64,000 nucleotides of DNA from Oxalobacteraceae bacterium (GCA_027490725.1 JAIXXN010000003.1:1-64000); one strand, 5' to 3'. Counted from the first letter of the stretch, positions 17,372 through 28,098 are shown. Translations and numbers: made by a program. Notes: a model not told the origin generated them from the sequence alone.

Positions 17372-18520
17372 ATGTCATCCTTAGGATACGTATCTCCGCA
17401 AACCATGCATTTTGCGCAGCCATTGCTGCTGCAGAGTGGCGCCTCGCTGCGCGACTACATGCTGATGTATGAGACCTATGGCACCTTAAATGCCGACAAA
17501 TCCAACGCGGTACTGGTGTGCCACGCACTGAACGCCTCCCACCATGTGGCGGGTGAATATGAAGGTCAGCCGAAAAGTCAGGGCTGGTGGGACAATATGG
17601 TCGGTCCGGGCAAGCCGCTCGATACCGATAAATTCTTCGTCATCGGGATTAATAACCTCGGTTCCTGCTTCGGCTCGACCGGTCCGATGCACACCAATCC
17701 GGCCACAGGAAAACCCTACGGCGCTGCTTTCCCGGTGGTCACGGTGGAAGACTGGGTGGCGGCACAGGCGCGTCTCGCCGACGCGCTGGGTATCGAGCAG
17801 TTTGCTGCCGTGATGGGCGGTTCGCTGGGCGGCATGCAGGCGCTGGCCTGGTCCATCATGTATCCGGAACGCCTGCGTCACTGCGTGGTGATTGCTTCGA
17901 CGGCCAAGCTGTCGGCGCAGAATATCGCGTTTAACGATGTGGCACGGCAGGCGATTCTGTCCGACCCGGATTACCATGGCGGCGACTTCTACGAGCATGG
18001 CGTGGTGCCGAAAAACGGGCTGCGCGTGGCGCGCATGGTCGGTCACATCACATATCTGTCGGACGACGACATGGCCGAAAAGTTCGGCCGCAAGCTGCGC
18101 GATGGCGATGCCGAGGGCGATTACAAATTCGGCTTCGGTGTGGACTTCGAAATCGAATCCTACCTGCGCTATCAGGGTGATAAATTCAGCGAGTACTTCG
18201 ACGCTAACACCTATCTGCTGATTACCAAGGCGCTCGATTACTTCGATCCGGCGCGTCTGCATGGCGGTGATCTGGCACGCACGCTAGCGGTTACCAAAGC
18301 TAAATTCTTCCTCGCTTCCTTCACCACCGACTGGCGTTTCTCGCCCGAGCGTAGTCAGGAAATTGTCCGCGCGCTAATTAGTAACCGGCGTCAGGTCACC
18401 TATGCCGAAATCGATGCGCCGCATGGCCACGATGCCTTCCTGCTGGAAGATTCGCGCTATATGAATATGGTGCGTGCCTACTACGGGCAGGTGTGGGACG
18501 AGATCGGGGGACGCCAATGA
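17372..18520 (+). CDS. metX: Homoserine O-acyltransferase MetX
   Basis: A 382-residue alpha/beta-hydrolase-fold acyltransferase that activates homoserine in methionine synthesis. The nucleophile is Ser151 in GGSLGGMQ. The Asp of TTDWRFSPE and the His of APHGHDAFL complete the triad. MetX proteins in this lineage are often annotated as acetyltransferases, but work on the family shows that many use succinyl-CoA. The sequence alone does not let me decide. The last bases overlap metW (ATGA). No SAM riboswitch is apparent in the 91-base gap before it, and a Shine-Dalgarno sequence is poorly matched. Confidence 0.93.
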   Translation: MSSLGYVSPQTMHFAQPLLLQSGASLRDYMLMYETYGTLNADKSNAVLVCHALNASHHVAGEYEGQPKSQGWWDNMVGPGKPLDTDKFFVIGINNLGSCFGSTGPMHTNPATGKPYGAAFPVVTVEDWVAAQARLADALGIEQFAAVMGGSLGGMQALAWSIMYPERLRHCVVIASTAKLSAQNIAFNDVARQAILSDPDYHGGDFYEHGVVPKNGLRVARMVGHITYLSDDDMAEKFGRKLRDGDAEGDYKFGFGVDFEIESYLRYQGDKFSEYFDANTYLLITKALDYFDPARLHGGDLARTLAVTKAKFFLASFTTDWRFSPERSQEIVRALISNRRQVTYAEIDAPHGHDAFLLEDSRYMNMVRAYYGQVWDEIGGRQ

Positions 18521-19122
18521 ATTTCAATGATTTGAGTAGTGCACGGCCGGATCTGGCCTTTATCGCCCACTGGGTCGCACCCGGCGCACATGTGCTGGAT
18601 GTGGGGTGCGGCGATGGCGTGATGATGGATTATCTGCAGAGCGACAAGCAGTGCAGCGGTTACGGCATCGAGATCGCCGACGATAAAGTACTGGAAAGTA
18701 CCCAGCGCGGCGTACGGGTGATCCAGCAGGATATGGAAAAGGGGCTGGCGCTGTTTGGCGATAACAGCTTCGATACGGTGCTGTGCCTGTCCTCGCTGCA
18801 AATGATGAAGCAGGTCGAGCCACTGTTGCGCGACATCGTGCGGGTCGGCAAAGAAGCCATTGTTTCCTTCCCCAACTTCGCCTACTGGCCGCACCGCGTG
18901 GCGCTGCTGAAAGGGCGCATGCCGGTATCGGAATCGCTGCCTTACGAATGGTATGACACGCCCAACGTGCGCTGTGCCACGATCAACGATTTCCGTGATC
19001 TGGCCGAGGACTGCGGACTGGAAGTGATGGAGTGCGTGGCGCTGGCGGAGGGGCATCGGGTGAATTTCCTGCCTAACCTGCGCGGCGATCTGGCGGTATT
19101 CCGCTTGCGTAGAAAGGTGTAG
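18517..19122 (+). CDS. metW: Methionine biosynthesis protein MetW
   Basis: A 201-residue SAM-methyltransferase-fold protein with motif [16 protein letters not shown] and [19 protein letters not shown], a MetW hallmark. The start at 18517 overlaps the metX stop by four bases (ATGA). An upstream in-frame start inside metX is less likely. In other betaproteobacteria and pseudomonads, MetW is needed for MetX activity and forms a complex with it. Its own methyltransferase activity has not been clearly shown. Confidence 0.93.
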   Translation: MNFNDLSSARPDLAFIAHWVAPGAHVLDVGCGDGVMMDYLQSDKQCSGYGIEIADDKVLESTQRGVRVIQQDMEKGLALFGDNSFDTVLCLSSLQMMKQVEPLLRDIVRVGKEAIVSFPNFAYWPHRVALLKGRMPVSESLPYEWYDTPNVRCATINDFRDLAEDCGLEVMECVALAEGHRVNFLPNLRGDLAVFRLRRKV

Positions 19123-19127
19123 TACAC

Positions 19128-20393
19128 ATGAACAGTCCGGAACTGCAGGCCGCAGCGCGTCCGTGGTACAGCTATTTCAACCGCCGCACGGTCGCCATTC
19201 TGTTCTTCGGTTTCAGTTCCGGTCTGCCGCTGTACACGCTGATCTATCTGATGCAGGCTTGGCTGGCCAAGTCCGGCCTGGATGTGAAATCACTGGGGCT
19301 GTTCGCACTGGTGACTTTCCCGTACACCTTTAAGTTTCTGTGGGCGCCCTTCATGGACCGCTATGCGATTGGCCGTCTGGGCCGGCGGCGGGGCTGGATG
19401 GCGCTAACCCAGCTGGCGCTGTTTCTGGTGATCGGTGCACTCGGCATGCTCGACCCGCAGCAGCAGTTGCCGCTGATTGCGGGCGGGGTGTTCCTCATCG
19501 CGTTTCTATCGGCCAGTCAGGACGTGGTGATCGATGCCTACCGGCGCGAGATTCTGGAGGAAAGCGAGCAGGGGCTGGGTGCCGCCATCATCGTGAATGC
19601 CTACAAGGCAGCCAGTCTGATTCCCAGTGCGCTGGGGCTGGTGCTGGCCGACAGCATGTCGTGGCAGGCGGTGTTCTGGATCGTGGCGGCCTTCATGCTA
19701 CCCGGTTTTGTTTGCACCCTGTTTTCCAGAGAACCGGCGGTGTATGGCGCGCCTCCGAAAAATCTGCAGGAAGCGGTAGTACTGCCGTTCCGCGAATTCA
19801 TCCAGCGCGATGGCTGGCAGCAGGCGCTGCTGATTATTGCCTTCGTGCTGCTGTATAAAATCGGCGACAGCATGTCGACTGCTCTGTCGACCAAGTTCTT
19901 CCTCGATATCGGCTTCACCACCAAGCAGATCGGTCTGGCGGCAAACGCCACCGGCTGGTGGGCAGCGCTGGCCGGTGGCGCAGTGGGCGGCATCTGGATG
20001 ATCAAGCTTGGCATCAACCGCGCCTTATGGGTGTTCGGGGTGTTGCAGGCGCTGGCGATTCTCGGCTTTGCCTGGCTGGCCAAGGTTGGCCCTGATCCGC
20101 TGGTGCTGAGCATCGCCTTCGGCTTTGAGGCGTTTGCCAGTCTGGGGCTAGGCTCTGCCGCACTGGTGGCGTTCATGTCGCGGGCTACCGATCCGCGTTA
20201 CACTGCCACCCAATACGCATTATTTTCCAGTCTGGCCGCTGTACCGCGCACCTTCATCAATTCTTCGGTTGGTTTTATCGTCGCGGAAACGGGCTGGTTC
20301 TGGTTCTTTATTGTGTGCTTTGTGATGGCCTTCCCCGCCATGATGATGTTACCCAAAATCGCTCCATGGAACAGTCGTGATGAAAAAGTCTAA
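19128..20393 (+). CDS. ampG: AmpG-like muropeptide MFS permease
   Basis: A 421-residue integral membrane protein with about 12 helices. The first loop holds FSSGLPLYTLIYLMQAW and TFPYTFKFLWAPFMDRY, the AmpG family signature. These proteins import GlcNAc-anhydro-muropeptides released from the cell wall, for recycling and beta-lactamase sensing. It follows metW by five bases, so it is probably read from the metX promoter. The M48 protease gene overlaps its end by 14 bases. Substrate assignment is from the family only. Confidence 0.9.
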   Translation: MNSPELQAAARPWYSYFNRRTVAILFFGFSSGLPLYTLIYLMQAWLAKSGLDVKSLGLFALVTFPYTFKFLWAPFMDRYAIGRLGRRRGWMALTQLALFLVIGALGMLDPQQQLPLIAGGVFLIAFLSASQDVVIDAYRREILEESEQGLGAAIIVNAYKAASLIPSALGLVLADSMSWQAVFWIVAAFMLPGFVCTLFSREPAVYGAPPKNLQEAVVLPFREFIQRDGWQQALLIIAFVLLYKIGDSMSTALSTKFFLDIGFTTKQIGLAANATGWWAALAGGAVGGIWMIKLGINRALWVFGVLQALAILGFAWLAKVGPDPLVLSIAFGFEAFASLGLGSAALVAFMSRATDPRYTATQYALFSSLAAVPRTFINSSVGFIVAETGWFWFFIVCFVMAFPAMMMLPKIAPWNSRDEKV

Positions 20394-21261
20394 AACCCTG
20401 ATAGCTGCGCTGGCGCTGGTCTGCCTGAGCAGCACCCTGCCAGTCTTTGCGCAGGATGATGGTATTCCCGTTACCCGTATGTCGCGCCTGCGCGGTCTTG
20501 GCGGCGACGCCCGCCAGTTCGATCAGCAGTCGAAACTGCAATACGACCAGATGCTGCAGCAGGCGCACCAGAAGGATGCCGTTGCCACCGAGCGCAATCC
20601 GCAGCTGATCCGCTTGCGCGCGATTGCGCAGCGCCTGATCCCGTTCACCACGCGCTGGAATCCTGATTCCGCCAACTGGAAATGGGAAGTCAATCTGCTT
20701 AATTCGCCTACCGTGAATGCTTTCTGCATGCCCGGTGGCCGGATCGCCTTCTACAACGGGATTCTGGTCAAACTCAATCTGACCGACGATGAAGTGGCGA
20801 TGGTGATGGGCCACGAGATTGCGCACGCACTGCGCGAGCACGCCCGCGAGCAGGCCGGTAAAAACACCATTACCTCGTTCGGCGCGCGTATTGCCGGCGC
20901 GATCGGTTCCGCCTACTTCGGTGTTGATCCGCGTCTTGGTGACGCAGCAGCAGGTGCGGTTGCGCAGGGGGCAGCACTGAGCTTCTCGCGTGGCGACGAA
21001 AGCGAAGCCGATCTGGTCGGGCTGGATCTGGCCGCCCGCGCCGGCTTCGATCCGCGCGCCGGCATCGCGCTCTGGCAGAAAATGAGTTCTGTGAACAAGG
21101 CGCAGCCTTTGCCCTTCCTGTCGACCCACCCGAGTGGCAGTAAGCGTATCGAGGACATGGACAAGAATATGCATCTGGTGCTGCCGGTGTTCGCACGGGC
21201 GCGTGGACTGGATCCACAGAATCTGCCGCCATACCGTTCGCTGGCACTGCCTAAATCCTGA
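20380..21261 (+). CDS. Periplasmic M48 family zinc metalloprotease
   Basis: A 293-residue exported protease. The signal peptide ends at VFAQDDG (about residue 25). The zinc motif is HEIAHALREH, with a third ligand expected in the GDESEADLVGLDL segment (Glu of ESEAD). No membrane helix follows, so it resembles YggG/LoiP/BepA-type proteases of the periplasm, which take part in outer-membrane protein quality control. The ATG at 20380 is preferred over the GTG just before it. It overlaps ampG and is itself overlapped by the next gene, so it is translationally coupled on both sides. Confidence 0.9.
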   Translation: MKKSKTLIAALALVCLSSTLPVFAQDDGIPVTRMSRLRGLGGDARQFDQQSKLQYDQMLQQAHQKDAVATERNPQLIRLRAIAQRLIPFTTRWNPDSANWKWEVNLLNSPTVNAFCMPGGRIAFYNGILVKLNLTDDEVAMVMGHEIAHALREHAREQAGKNTITSFGARIAGAIGSAYFGVDPRLGDAAAGAVAQGAALSFSRGDESEADLVGLDLAARAGFDPRAGIALWQKMSSVNKAQPLPFLSTHPSGSKRIEDMDKNMHLVLPVFARARGLDPQNLPPYRSLALPKS

Positions 21262-22148
21262 TGGCTGCAGCACCACTGCCCATGCGCGACGGCGTCGCGC
21301 CCAGCTACCTATGGCTACCGGAAGGGCAGTGGCCGGATCTGCTGACGTTTCTGCTGGAGCGATTTCCCGCTGTGGCGGAAGCCAGCTGGCGTGACCGCAT
21401 GGCGCGCGGTGAAGTGCTGGATGCGGACGGTGTGGTCCTCACGCCGGACAGTGCGGTCCGGCGCGGCATGCGGATTTTCTACTACCGCGAGCTGAGCGCC
21501 GAAACGCCGATTCCGTTTCAGGAAGAAGTGCTGTTCATGGACGAACACTTGTTGGTGGTCGACAAGCCGCACTTCCTGCCGATGATTCCGTCGGGTCGTT
21601 TTCTGCATGAGACGCTGCTGGTGCGCCTGAAGAAAAAGCTGGGTGAGCAGGCACTGACGCCGATCCACCGGCTGGACCGCGAAACGGCTGGTGTGGTGAT
21701 TTTCTCGCGTCGCGAGGATAGTCGTGGCGCCTACCAGTCACTGTTCCAGCAGCGCGAGATCGAGAAAGAGTACGAAGCGCTGGCGCCCCATCTATACGGG
21801 CGCGAGTTCCCGTTCACCTACCGCAGCCGGATGGTGGAAGGCGAAAAATTCTTTACCATGAAAGAAGTCGCGGGCGAGCCGAATTCGGAAACCGTGATTG
21901 ATGTGATCGAGCAGCGTGAAGCTGCCACACTCTATCGCTTGCTGCCGCACACGGGGCGTCAGCATCAGTTGCGCGTGCATCTGGCGGCACTCGGCATCCC
22001 GATTATCAATGATGCTTTCTATCCGGTGGCGCTGCCGTGCAAGCAGGATGATGTGTCGTCGCCGTTAAAACTGCTGGCGCGGCGGATCGCTTTCAACGAC
22101 CCGCTGACGGGCGAGCGACGCGAGTTCCGCAGCCGCCGCACTTTGTAA
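21261..22148 (+). CDS. RluA-family pseudouridine synthase
   Basis: A 295-residue pseudouridine synthase with the catalytic motif HRLDRETAGVV, in which the Asp attacks the target uridine, and later LLPHTGRQHQLRVHLA. An N-terminal S4-like segment (about 20-85) precedes it. The family modifies 23S rRNA or tRNA. The target here cannot be told from the sequence, although the shorter RluA-like architecture fits subfamilies that act on tRNA or 23S rRNA. The start overlaps the protease stop (TGATGG), in the five-gene run that begins at metX. Confidence 0.88.
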   Translation: MAAAPLPMRDGVAPSYLWLPEGQWPDLLTFLLERFPAVAEASWRDRMARGEVLDADGVVLTPDSAVRRGMRIFYYRELSAETPIPFQEEVLFMDEHLLVVDKPHFLPMIPSGRFLHETLLVRLKKKLGEQALTPIHRLDRETAGVVIFSRREDSRGAYQSLFQQREIEKEYEALAPHLYGREFPFTYRSRMVEGEKFFTMKEVAGEPNSETVIDVIEQREAATLYRLLPHTGRQHQLRVHLAALGIPIINDAFYPVALPCKQDDVSSPLKLLARRIAFNDPLTGERREFRSRRTL

Positions 22149-22181
22149 GGCGGCTGCAGTGTCGTCGGCAAGGGCGGCTGA

Positions 22182-22949
22182 TCAGCCGTAGTGTATGGTC
22201 AGCGGCGCGTGATCCGAGAAGCGCTGTTCCTTGTAGATGGCGACCGTGCTAGCGGTTGCGGCGATGCCCGGCGTGGCGACCTGATAGTCGATGCGCCAGC
22301 CTACGTTCTTGGCATAGGCCTGACCGCGATTGCTCCACCACGTGTACTGCTCTTCGCGCGGATCGAGCCCGCGGTGCACATCGACAAAGCCGACTTCGTC
22401 GAAGATGCGCGTCATCCACTCGCGCTCTTCCGGCAGGAAGCCGGAATTCTTCTTGTTACCCTTCCAGTTTTTCAGGTCGATCTCTTTGTGGGCGATGTTC
22501 CAGTCGCCGCAGATCACCACTTCGCGCCCTTCGGCGTGCAGCGACTGCAGGTGTGGCAGGAACAGATCCATGAAGCGGAACTTGGCTTCCTGACGTTCCG
22601 GACCGGAGGAGCCGGAAGGGCAGTAGACGGAAATCACTGTCAGATTGCCGAAGTCGCAACGCACATAGCGGCCTTCGGCATCGAATTCCGGTGCGCCGAA
22701 ACCGATCACCACGCGATCCGGTGCCTGCTTGCTATACACGCCGGTGCCCGAATAGCCCTTTTTCTCGGCATAATGGAAGTTGCCATGGTAGCCGGGTGGG
22801 TTGAGGAACTCGGCTTGCATGTCCGGGGCTTGCGCCTTGAGTTCCTGCACGCAGACGAAATCGGCGTCCTGTTCGGCCATCCAGGTGAAAAAGCCCTTGG
22901 TGGCGGCGGAGCGGATGCCATTCAGGTTGGCGGAGATAATTTTCGGCAT
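22182..22949 (-). CDS. xthA: Exodeoxyribonuclease III
   Basis: A 255-residue exonuclease/endonuclease/phosphatase-fold enzyme, full family length. It has ISANLNGIRSA (metal-binding Asn), VQELKAQ (catalytic Glu), ICGDWNIAHKEIDLKN, WWSNRGQAYAKNVGWRIDY and the final SDHAPLTI with the catalytic Asp-His. It cuts at abasic sites and removes 3' blocking groups in base-excision repair. It is divergent from pyrE, with an 87-base shared promoter gap. Confidence 0.95.
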   Translation of the reverse strand: MPKIISANLNGIRSAATKGFFTWMAEQDADFVCVQELKAQAPDMQAEFLNPPGYHGNFHYAEKKGYSGTGVYSKQAPDRVVIGFGAPEFDAEGRYVRCDFGNLTVISVYCPSGSSGPERQEAKFRFMDLFLPHLQSLHAEGREVVICGDWNIAHKEIDLKNWKGNKKNSGFLPEEREWMTRIFDEVGFVDVHRGLDPREEQYTWWSNRGQAYAKNVGWRIDYQVATPGIAATASTVAIYKEQRFSDHAPLTIHYG

Positions 22950-22971
22950 AGTGAGTTTGGTGCGACAATTT

Positions 22972-22999
22972 TTGGAATGCGATAGTGTAGCGTTAAAAT
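22972..22999 (+). promoter_or_regulatory. Candidate sigma-70 promoter of pyrE
   Basis: TTGGAA (22972-22977), a 16-base spacer and TAAAAT (22994-22999) precede the pyrE ATG by about 38 bases. This is a fair match to the consensus. Confidence 0.45.
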
Positions 23000-23036
23000 A
23001 CGGGCATCAATCATAAATGGGTAGAAATGGGGCTGT

Positions 23037-23702
23037 ATGAATAACTTACGTCAGGACTTTATTGCGTTTTCCGTCAAAACCGGTGTGCTGCGCTTCGGCG
23101 AGTTCACCACCAAGGCGGGGCGCCAGTCGCCTTACTTCTTCAACGCGGGTCTGTTCCACGACGGCGCCACGCTGGCACAACTGGCGCAGTTCTATGCCCA
23201 GACGCTGCTCGACTCCGGCGTGGAATTCGACATGCTGTTTGGCCCCGCCTACAAAGGCATCACGCTGGCCTCGGCCACCGCCGTAGCGCTGGCTGGCAAA
23301 GGCCGCAATACCTCGTTCGCCTTCAACCGCAAGGAAGCCAAGGATCACGGCGAAGGCGGCACCATCGTCGGCGCCAAGCTGACGGGCAAAGTAGTGATCA
23401 TCGATGACGTGATTTCGGCCGGTACCTCGGTGCGCGAATCGGTCGACATGATTCGCGCTGCCGGCGCCGAGCCATGCGCCGTGCTGATTGCACTCGACCG
23501 CATGGAACGCTCCGGCAAGGATGGCGAACTGTCGCCCAATTCGGCGGTGCAGGAAGTGGCCAAGACCTACAACATTCCGGTGATTTCGATCGGTAATCTG
23601 GACGACCTGTTCAGCTACCTGAATGGTGCGGGCGCGGATCCGCAACTGCTGCAGCACAAGGATGCCGTGGCGGCCTACCGTAACCGTTACGGCGTCGTCT
23701 AA
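23037..23702 (+). CDS. pyrE: Orotate phosphoribosyltransferase
   Basis: A 221-residue type I phosphoribosyltransferase. It has the PRPP-binding motif VVIIDDVISAGTS, the GPAYKGITLA segment and FAFNRKEAKDHGEGG, the flexible catalytic loop. It converts orotate and PRPP to OMP in pyrimidine synthesis. Length and motifs are complete. The alpha/beta hydrolase gene follows three bases later and is probably cotranscribed. Confidence 0.96.
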   Translation: MNNLRQDFIAFSVKTGVLRFGEFTTKAGRQSPYFFNAGLFHDGATLAQLAQFYAQTLLDSGVEFDMLFGPAYKGITLASATAVALAGKGRNTSFAFNRKEAKDHGEGGTIVGAKLTGKVVIIDDVISAGTSVRESVDMIRAAGAEPCAVLIALDRMERSGKDGELSPNSAVQEVAKTYNIPVISIGNLDDLFSYLNGAGADPQLLQHKDAVAAYRNRYGVV

Positions 23703-23705
23703 GCG

Positions 23706-24560
23706 ATGCGCTATAGCGAGGATCGCCTAGCCAGCTTCCGTTGCGGCCCGCAGGCCGAACGCCGCATCCATATCTGGGAGCCTGCCACGCCGCCACGTGC
23801 GGTGATTCTCGCCATTCACGGCGGGATGGCGCACGCCGGCGACTACGTCACGCCGGCGCTGTACTTCCGCCAGCATGGCATCGCCACGGTGGCGTACGAC
23901 CTGTGCGGGCATCAGGATGCGCGCCGGGTGGATATTCCCGGTTTCCATGTCTTCCTCGACGATAGCGTGCTGTTCCTGCAATGGGTGAAACGCAGCTATC
24001 CCGATGTGCCGGTGTATGTGATGGGGCACTCGATGGGCGCGCTGATTGCGACCCATCTGGGGCTCGGGCACTTCGCGGGCGATCCTGCCATCAAAGGCTT
24101 TATCCTGTCATCACCGTACTACGTGAATGCCATCAAAGTGTCGCCAGTGCTGCTGGCGCTGGCGGGCGTGCTCGGTGCACTGGCGCCGCGCATGAAGGTG
24201 CCGATGGCATCGTTGACCGATCTGCTCACGCATGACGCCAGCATCACCGCGCGCCATCATGCCGACGAGCGCGATGGGGTGCGCGCTACGGAAATTACGG
24301 TGCGCTTCGGCAATGCGCTGACCCAGGCGCAGCAAGGCCTGACGGCGCGTATGCCAGCCTGGTCGCACCGGCTGTTTGCGGTGGTGGCAGGCGATGACCA
24401 ACTGGCCAATCCCGATGCCGGTGAAGCGATGCTGAAACTGGTGCCGCCATCACTGCTGACCTATCAGCGCCACCCGCAGAACTATCACGAAAATTTCAAC
24501 GAGTTGAATCGCGAGCAGATTTTCGCCGATATTCTGCAGTGGATGGATCTGCCAGCCTGA
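23706..24560 (+). CDS. Alpha/beta hydrolase, monoglyceride lipase-like
   Basis: A 284-residue serine hydrolase of the lysophospholipase/monoacylglycerol lipase group (Hydrolase_4). The nucleophile elbow is GHSMGAL. The oxyanion strand reads ILAIHGGMAHAGDY, and the acid and His should be in VAGDDQLANPDAG and the NYHENFNE segment. It has no signal peptide, so it should be cytoplasmic or peripheral. The substrate is probably a monoacyl lipid, but that is family inference. It is tightly linked to pyrE, although no metabolic link is evident. Confidence 0.82.
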   Translation: MRYSEDRLASFRCGPQAERRIHIWEPATPPRAVILAIHGGMAHAGDYVTPALYFRQHGIATVAYDLCGHQDARRVDIPGFHVFLDDSVLFLQWVKRSYPDVPVYVMGHSMGALIATHLGLGHFAGDPAIKGFILSSPYYVNAIKVSPVLLALAGVLGALAPRMKVPMASLTDLLTHDASITARHHADERDGVRATEITVRFGNALTQAQQGLTARMPAWSHRLFAVVAGDDQLANPDAGEAMLKLVPPSLLTYQRHPQNYHENFNELNREQIFADILQWMDLPA

Positions 24561-24645
24561 TTCCCGGTGGGTGTGGTGGGAATCCCGATACCGGGCGGTG
24601 TTTCCTGCTGTGATCGTTGTGACCGTCCGTGGCTGCATTATGGAT

Positions 24646-24678
24646 GAAAAAAAGGGACGCCGTATGAGTGGCGTCCCT
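24646..24678 (-). terminator. Rho-independent terminator of the gatCAB operon
   Basis: AGGGACGCC (24653-24661) pairs with GGCGTCCCT (24670-24678). On the minus strand the stem is followed by a T run (24653 down to 24647). It lies 40 bases past the gatB stop. On the plus strand it has only GATTTATT after the stem. Confidence 0.85.
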
Positions 24679-24717
24679 GATTTATTCCAGCAGGTCTAGC
24701 GGTCGCTGTGCATCAGC

Positions 24718-26178
24718 TTAACCGGCCAGTTTAGCCTTCAGCAGTTCGGTCAGCTGGGCCGGATTGGCTTTGCCGCGCGAGGCTTTCATGGCCTGACCGA
24801 TTAGCGCGTTGATCGCAGCTTCCTTACCGGCACGGTACTGCTCGACCGATTTTTCGTTAGCGGCGATGACGTCGTTGACGATGGCTTCCAGTGCCCCCGT
24901 GTCGGAGATCTGTTTCAGGCCTTTCGACTCGATCAGTTCATCGACCAGATTGTCGTTGGCCGATTTGGCCGCCCACATATCACTGAACAATTCCTTGGCG
25001 GTCTTGTTGTTGATGGTGCCGTCGGCGATACGCTTGATCATCAGTGCCAGCTGGGCTGGCGAGACTGGTGCATCGGCGATGTCCACGCCTTCGCGGTTGA
25101 GGGTCGACGCGACGTCACCCATCAGCCAGTTGGCGGCGGCTTTAGCGTTTTCCTTGCCGGTGCTTTCCACTACCGCGACGAAGTAGGTGGCCATGGCTTT
25201 CGACGCGGTCAGAATCAGCGCGTCGTATTCCGGCAGCGCGTATTCGCTGATGAAGCGTGCGCGCATGGCCGCTGGCAGTTCCGGCATCGATGCCTTCACT
25301 TGTGCAATCCATGCATCGGAGATGATCAGCGGTGGCAGATCCGGATCCGGGAAGTAGCGGTAATCCTGCGCGTCTTCCTTGCTGCGCATTTCGCGGGTTT
25401 CCTTGCGGTCCGGGTCATACAGGCGGGTGGCCTGCTGGACTTTGCCACCATCTTCGATCAGTTCGATCTGGCGGCGCACTTCCACGTGCACGGCTTCTTC
25501 GATGAAGCGGAACGAGTTCAGGTTCTTGATTTCGCAGCGGGTGCCGAATTCTTTCTGACCCTTAGGACGAACCGAAACGTTGACGTCGCAGCGGAACGAG
25601 CCTTCCTGCATATTGCCGTCGCAAACGCCGAGCCACATCACCAGCGAGTGCAGTGCCTTGGCGTAGGCCACTGCTTCGGCGGCGCTGCGAATTTCCGGTT
25701 CGGAGACGATTTCCAGCAGCGGCGTACCGGCGCGGTTCAAGTCGATGCCGCTCATGCCGGCATAGTCTTCGTGCAGCGATTTACCAGCATCCTCTTCCAG
25801 ATGGGCGCGCGTCAGGTTGACGGTCTTGGTGACGAATTCGCCATCCTTCTCATAGCCGAAGGTGAGGGCACCGCCGATGACCACCGGGTCTTCGAACTGG
25901 CTGATCTGGTAGCCCTTCGGCAGATCCGGATAGAAGTAGTTCTTACGGGCGAAGATCGACTGCGGCGCAACCTTGGCGCCGACCGCCAGACCGAAGCGGA
26001 TCGCACGATCCACTGCCTGTTTGTTCATGACCGGCAGTACGCCGGGCAGGGCCAGATCCACAGGGCTGGCCTGGGTGTTGGCGTCGGCGCCGAACTTGAT
26101 CGGCGAACCGCTGAAAATTTTTGATTCGGTCGTGAGCTGCACGTGGTTCTCAAGACCGATAACGACTTCCCATTCCAT
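24718..26178 (-). CDS. gatB: Asp/Glu-tRNA(Asn/Gln) amidotransferase subunit B
   Basis: A 486-residue GatB with its catalytic cradle ([60 protein letters not shown]) and a C-terminal YqeY/helical tail domain that grips tRNA. With GatA and GatC it converts misacylated Glu-tRNA(Gln) and/or Asp-tRNA(Asn) to the correct amide. GatB phosphorylates the acyl group and transfers ammonia from GatA. It is the last gene of gatCAB, 24 bases after gatA. Confidence 0.97.
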   Translation of the reverse strand: MEWEVVIGLENHVQLTTESKIFSGSPIKFGADANTQASPVDLALPGVLPVMNKQAVDRAIRFGLAVGAKVAPQSIFARKNYFYPDLPKGYQISQFEDPVVIGGALTFGYEKDGEFVTKTVNLTRAHLEEDAGKSLHEDYAGMSGIDLNRAGTPLLEIVSEPEIRSAAEAVAYAKALHSLVMWLGVCDGNMQEGSFRCDVNVSVRPKGQKEFGTRCEIKNLNSFRFIEEAVHVEVRRQIELIEDGGKVQQATRLYDPDRKETREMRSKEDAQDYRYFPDPDLPPLIISDAWIAQVKASMPELPAAMRARFISEYALPEYDALILTASKAMATYFVAVVESTGKENAKAAANWLMGDVASTLNREGVDIADAPVSPAQLALMIKRIADGTINNKTAKELFSDMWAAKSANDNLVDELIESKGLKQISDTGALEAIVNDVIAANEKSVEQYRAGKEAAINALIGQAMKASRGKANPAQLTELLKAKLAG

Positions 26179-26202
26179 ATTCTTCTCGCTGTATTTTGTA
26201 GG

Positions 26203-27687
26203 TTAGATGCCGGCCGGAGCGCGCGTATGCCAGTCCGTCGCCAGCTGGTACTGGTGAGCGACGTTGAGCAGCTTGGCTTCACCGAAATGCTTGCCGATGA
26301 TCTGCAGACCCACCGGACGGTTGGCGTTCTTTTCGCCCTGACCGAAGCCGCATGGAATCGACATGCCCGGCAGACCAGCCAGACTGGTGGACAGCGTGAA
26401 GATGTCGGCCAGATAGGCAGCGACCGGATCATCCGATTTATCGCCCAGATCCCATGCCACGGTCGGTGCGACTGGTCCCATGATGACGTCGCAGACGGCG
26501 TTCGGGCCATTCAGCACGGCTTCGAAATCCTGAGCGATCAGGCGGCGGATTTTCTGTGCTTTCAGGTAGTAGGCGTCGTAGTAGCCGTGGCACAGCACAT
26601 AGGTACCCACCATGATGCGGCGTTTGACTTCGGCGCCAAAACCTTCGGCACGGGTCTTGCGGTACATATCCGACAGATCCTTGTAGTCGGCGGCGCGGTG
26701 GCCGTAGCGCACACCGTCAAAGCGCGACAGATTGGACGACGCTTCGGCCGGTGCAATCATGTAGTAGGCCGGAATCGACAGGGCGGTATTCGGCAGCGAA
26801 ATGTCGACCAGCGTGGCGCCCAGCTTTTGGTACTGTGCCAGTGCGGCGCGGACAGCCTGTTCAACGTCGGCCGCCAGACCTTCGCCGAAGTATTCTTTCG
26901 GTACGCCGATACGCAGGCCCGTCAGAGGCTGGCCCAGTTCGCGCGTGTAGTCTTCGTCCACACCACCCAGTTCCGGTGGCAGCGAGGTCGAATCGCGTTC
27001 GTCGAAGCCGGCCATGGCGTTCAGCAGCAGGGCGCAGTCTTCGGCGGTTTGTGCCATCGGGCCACCCTGATCGAGCGAGGAGGCGAATGCGATCATGCCG
27101 AAGCGCGACACGCGGCCGTAGGTTGGCTTGATGCCGGTGATGCCGCAGAACGCGGCTGGCTGGCGGATCGAGCCGCCGGTGTCCGTGCCGGTCACCGCTG
27201 GTGCCAGACGGGCTGCCACGGCAGCGGCCGAGCCGCCCGAGGAGCCGCCCGGTACGGCACGTTTGTCCCACGGGTTCTTGACGGCGCCGAAGGCCGAGTT
27301 TTCATTGGCCGAACCCATGGCGTATTCGTCGCAATTGAGCTTGCCCAGCGTGACCATGCCGGCGGCGCGGAATTTTTCCACCACGGTGGCGTCGAACGGG
27401 CTGACGTAATTGGCCAGCATTTTCGAGCCGGCGGTGGAGCGCCAGTCGCGTGTGACGAAAATATCCTTGTGGGCGATCGGCACGCCGGTCAGTGGCGTGG
27501 CGGTACCGGCCGCGATGCGGGCATCCGCTTCGGCCGCTTGCGCCAGCGTCAGGACGCGGTCGACGTGCAGGAAGGCGTTCAGATCGCTCTGTTCGATGCG
27601 GTCGAGGAAGTGGGTGGCCAGTGCGGTGGCGCTAATGGCTTTGCTTTGCAGCAGAGCGGACAACTCTTTGAGGGTTTTGGTATGCAT
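26203..27687 (-). CDS. gatA: Asp/Glu-tRNA(Asn/Gln) amidotransferase subunit A
   Basis: A 494-residue amidase-signature enzyme that releases ammonia from glutamine for GatB. The catalytic Ser-cisSer-Lys region is visible: the Lys in [10 protein letters not shown], the glycine/serine loop [10 protein letters not shown], and the nucleophile Ser in [13 protein letters not shown]. Length and order are typical. It lies between gatC and gatB on the minus strand. Confidence 0.97.
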   Translation of the reverse strand: MHTKTLKELSALLQSKAISATALATHFLDRIEQSDLNAFLHVDRVLTLAQAAEADARIAAGTATPLTGVPIAHKDIFVTRDWRSTAGSKMLANYVSPFDATVVEKFRAAGMVTLGKLNCDEYAMGSANENSAFGAVKNPWDKRAVPGGSSGGSAAAVAARLAPAVTGTDTGGSIRQPAAFCGITGIKPTYGRVSRFGMIAFASSLDQGGPMAQTAEDCALLLNAMAGFDERDSTSLPPELGGVDEDYTRELGQPLTGLRIGVPKEYFGEGLAADVEQAVRAALAQYQKLGATLVDISLPNTALSIPAYYMIAPAEASSNLSRFDGVRYGHRAADYKDLSDMYRKTRAEGFGAEVKRRIMVGTYVLCHGYYDAYYLKAQKIRRLIAQDFEAVLNGPNAVCDVIMGPVAPTVAWDLGDKSDDPVAAYLADIFTLSTSLAGLPGMSIPCGFGQGEKNANRPVGLQIIGKHFGEAKLLNVAHQYQLATDWHTRAPAGI

Positions 27688-27754
27688 GACGATTCTATGT
27701 GTAGTCGGTGAACGGGACGGGCAGCGCAGCGTGATGGTGCGTCAGCGGCGTGCC

Positions 27755-28057
27755 TTATTCGATCACTTTCGGTACCAGATACAGGCCATCCTGGGTCTTG
27801 GGCGCGACCGCCTGATAGTCGTCGCGACGATTCGGTTCGGTGGCCACGTCTTCACGCAGACGCAGGGCGATGTTATTCATGTGGGCGGCCAGCGGGTGGC
27901 TGAGCGGGGCGACGCCGTCGGTGTCGACCGCCTGCATCTGCTCGGCCAGCGCGAAAATGCCGTTCAGCTGCTCCAGCGCGGTGGCGGATTGCGCCTCGTT
28001 CATCTCAAGCTGGGCCAGTTTGGCAATGCGGGTTACGTCGGATAAGGTCAGAGACAT
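27755..28057 (-). CDS. gatC: Asp/Glu-tRNA(Asn/Gln) amidotransferase subunit C
   Basis: A 100-residue GatC, the small subunit that stabilises the GatA-GatB contact. It shows the usual pattern: an N-terminal helix pair ([12 protein letters not shown]), the [13 protein letters not shown] loop, LREDV and a C-terminal segment ending [11 protein letters not shown]. It is the first gene of the gatCAB operon, 67 bases before gatA, and divergent from mreB. Confidence 0.95.
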   Translation of the reverse strand: MSLTLSDVTRIAKLAQLEMNEAQSATALEQLNGIFALAEQMQAVDTDGVAPLSHPLAAHMNNIALRLREDVATEPNRRDDYQAVAPKTQDGLYLVPKVIE

Positions 28058-28098
28058 GGCAAATGGCGCGGTCTAGCCGCGCAGGTTGTGTTATTTTA

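Noticed and set aside
26143..27711. 522-codon open frame antisense to gatA
   Set aside because: gatA is complete on the other strand. The antisense product has no known motifs.
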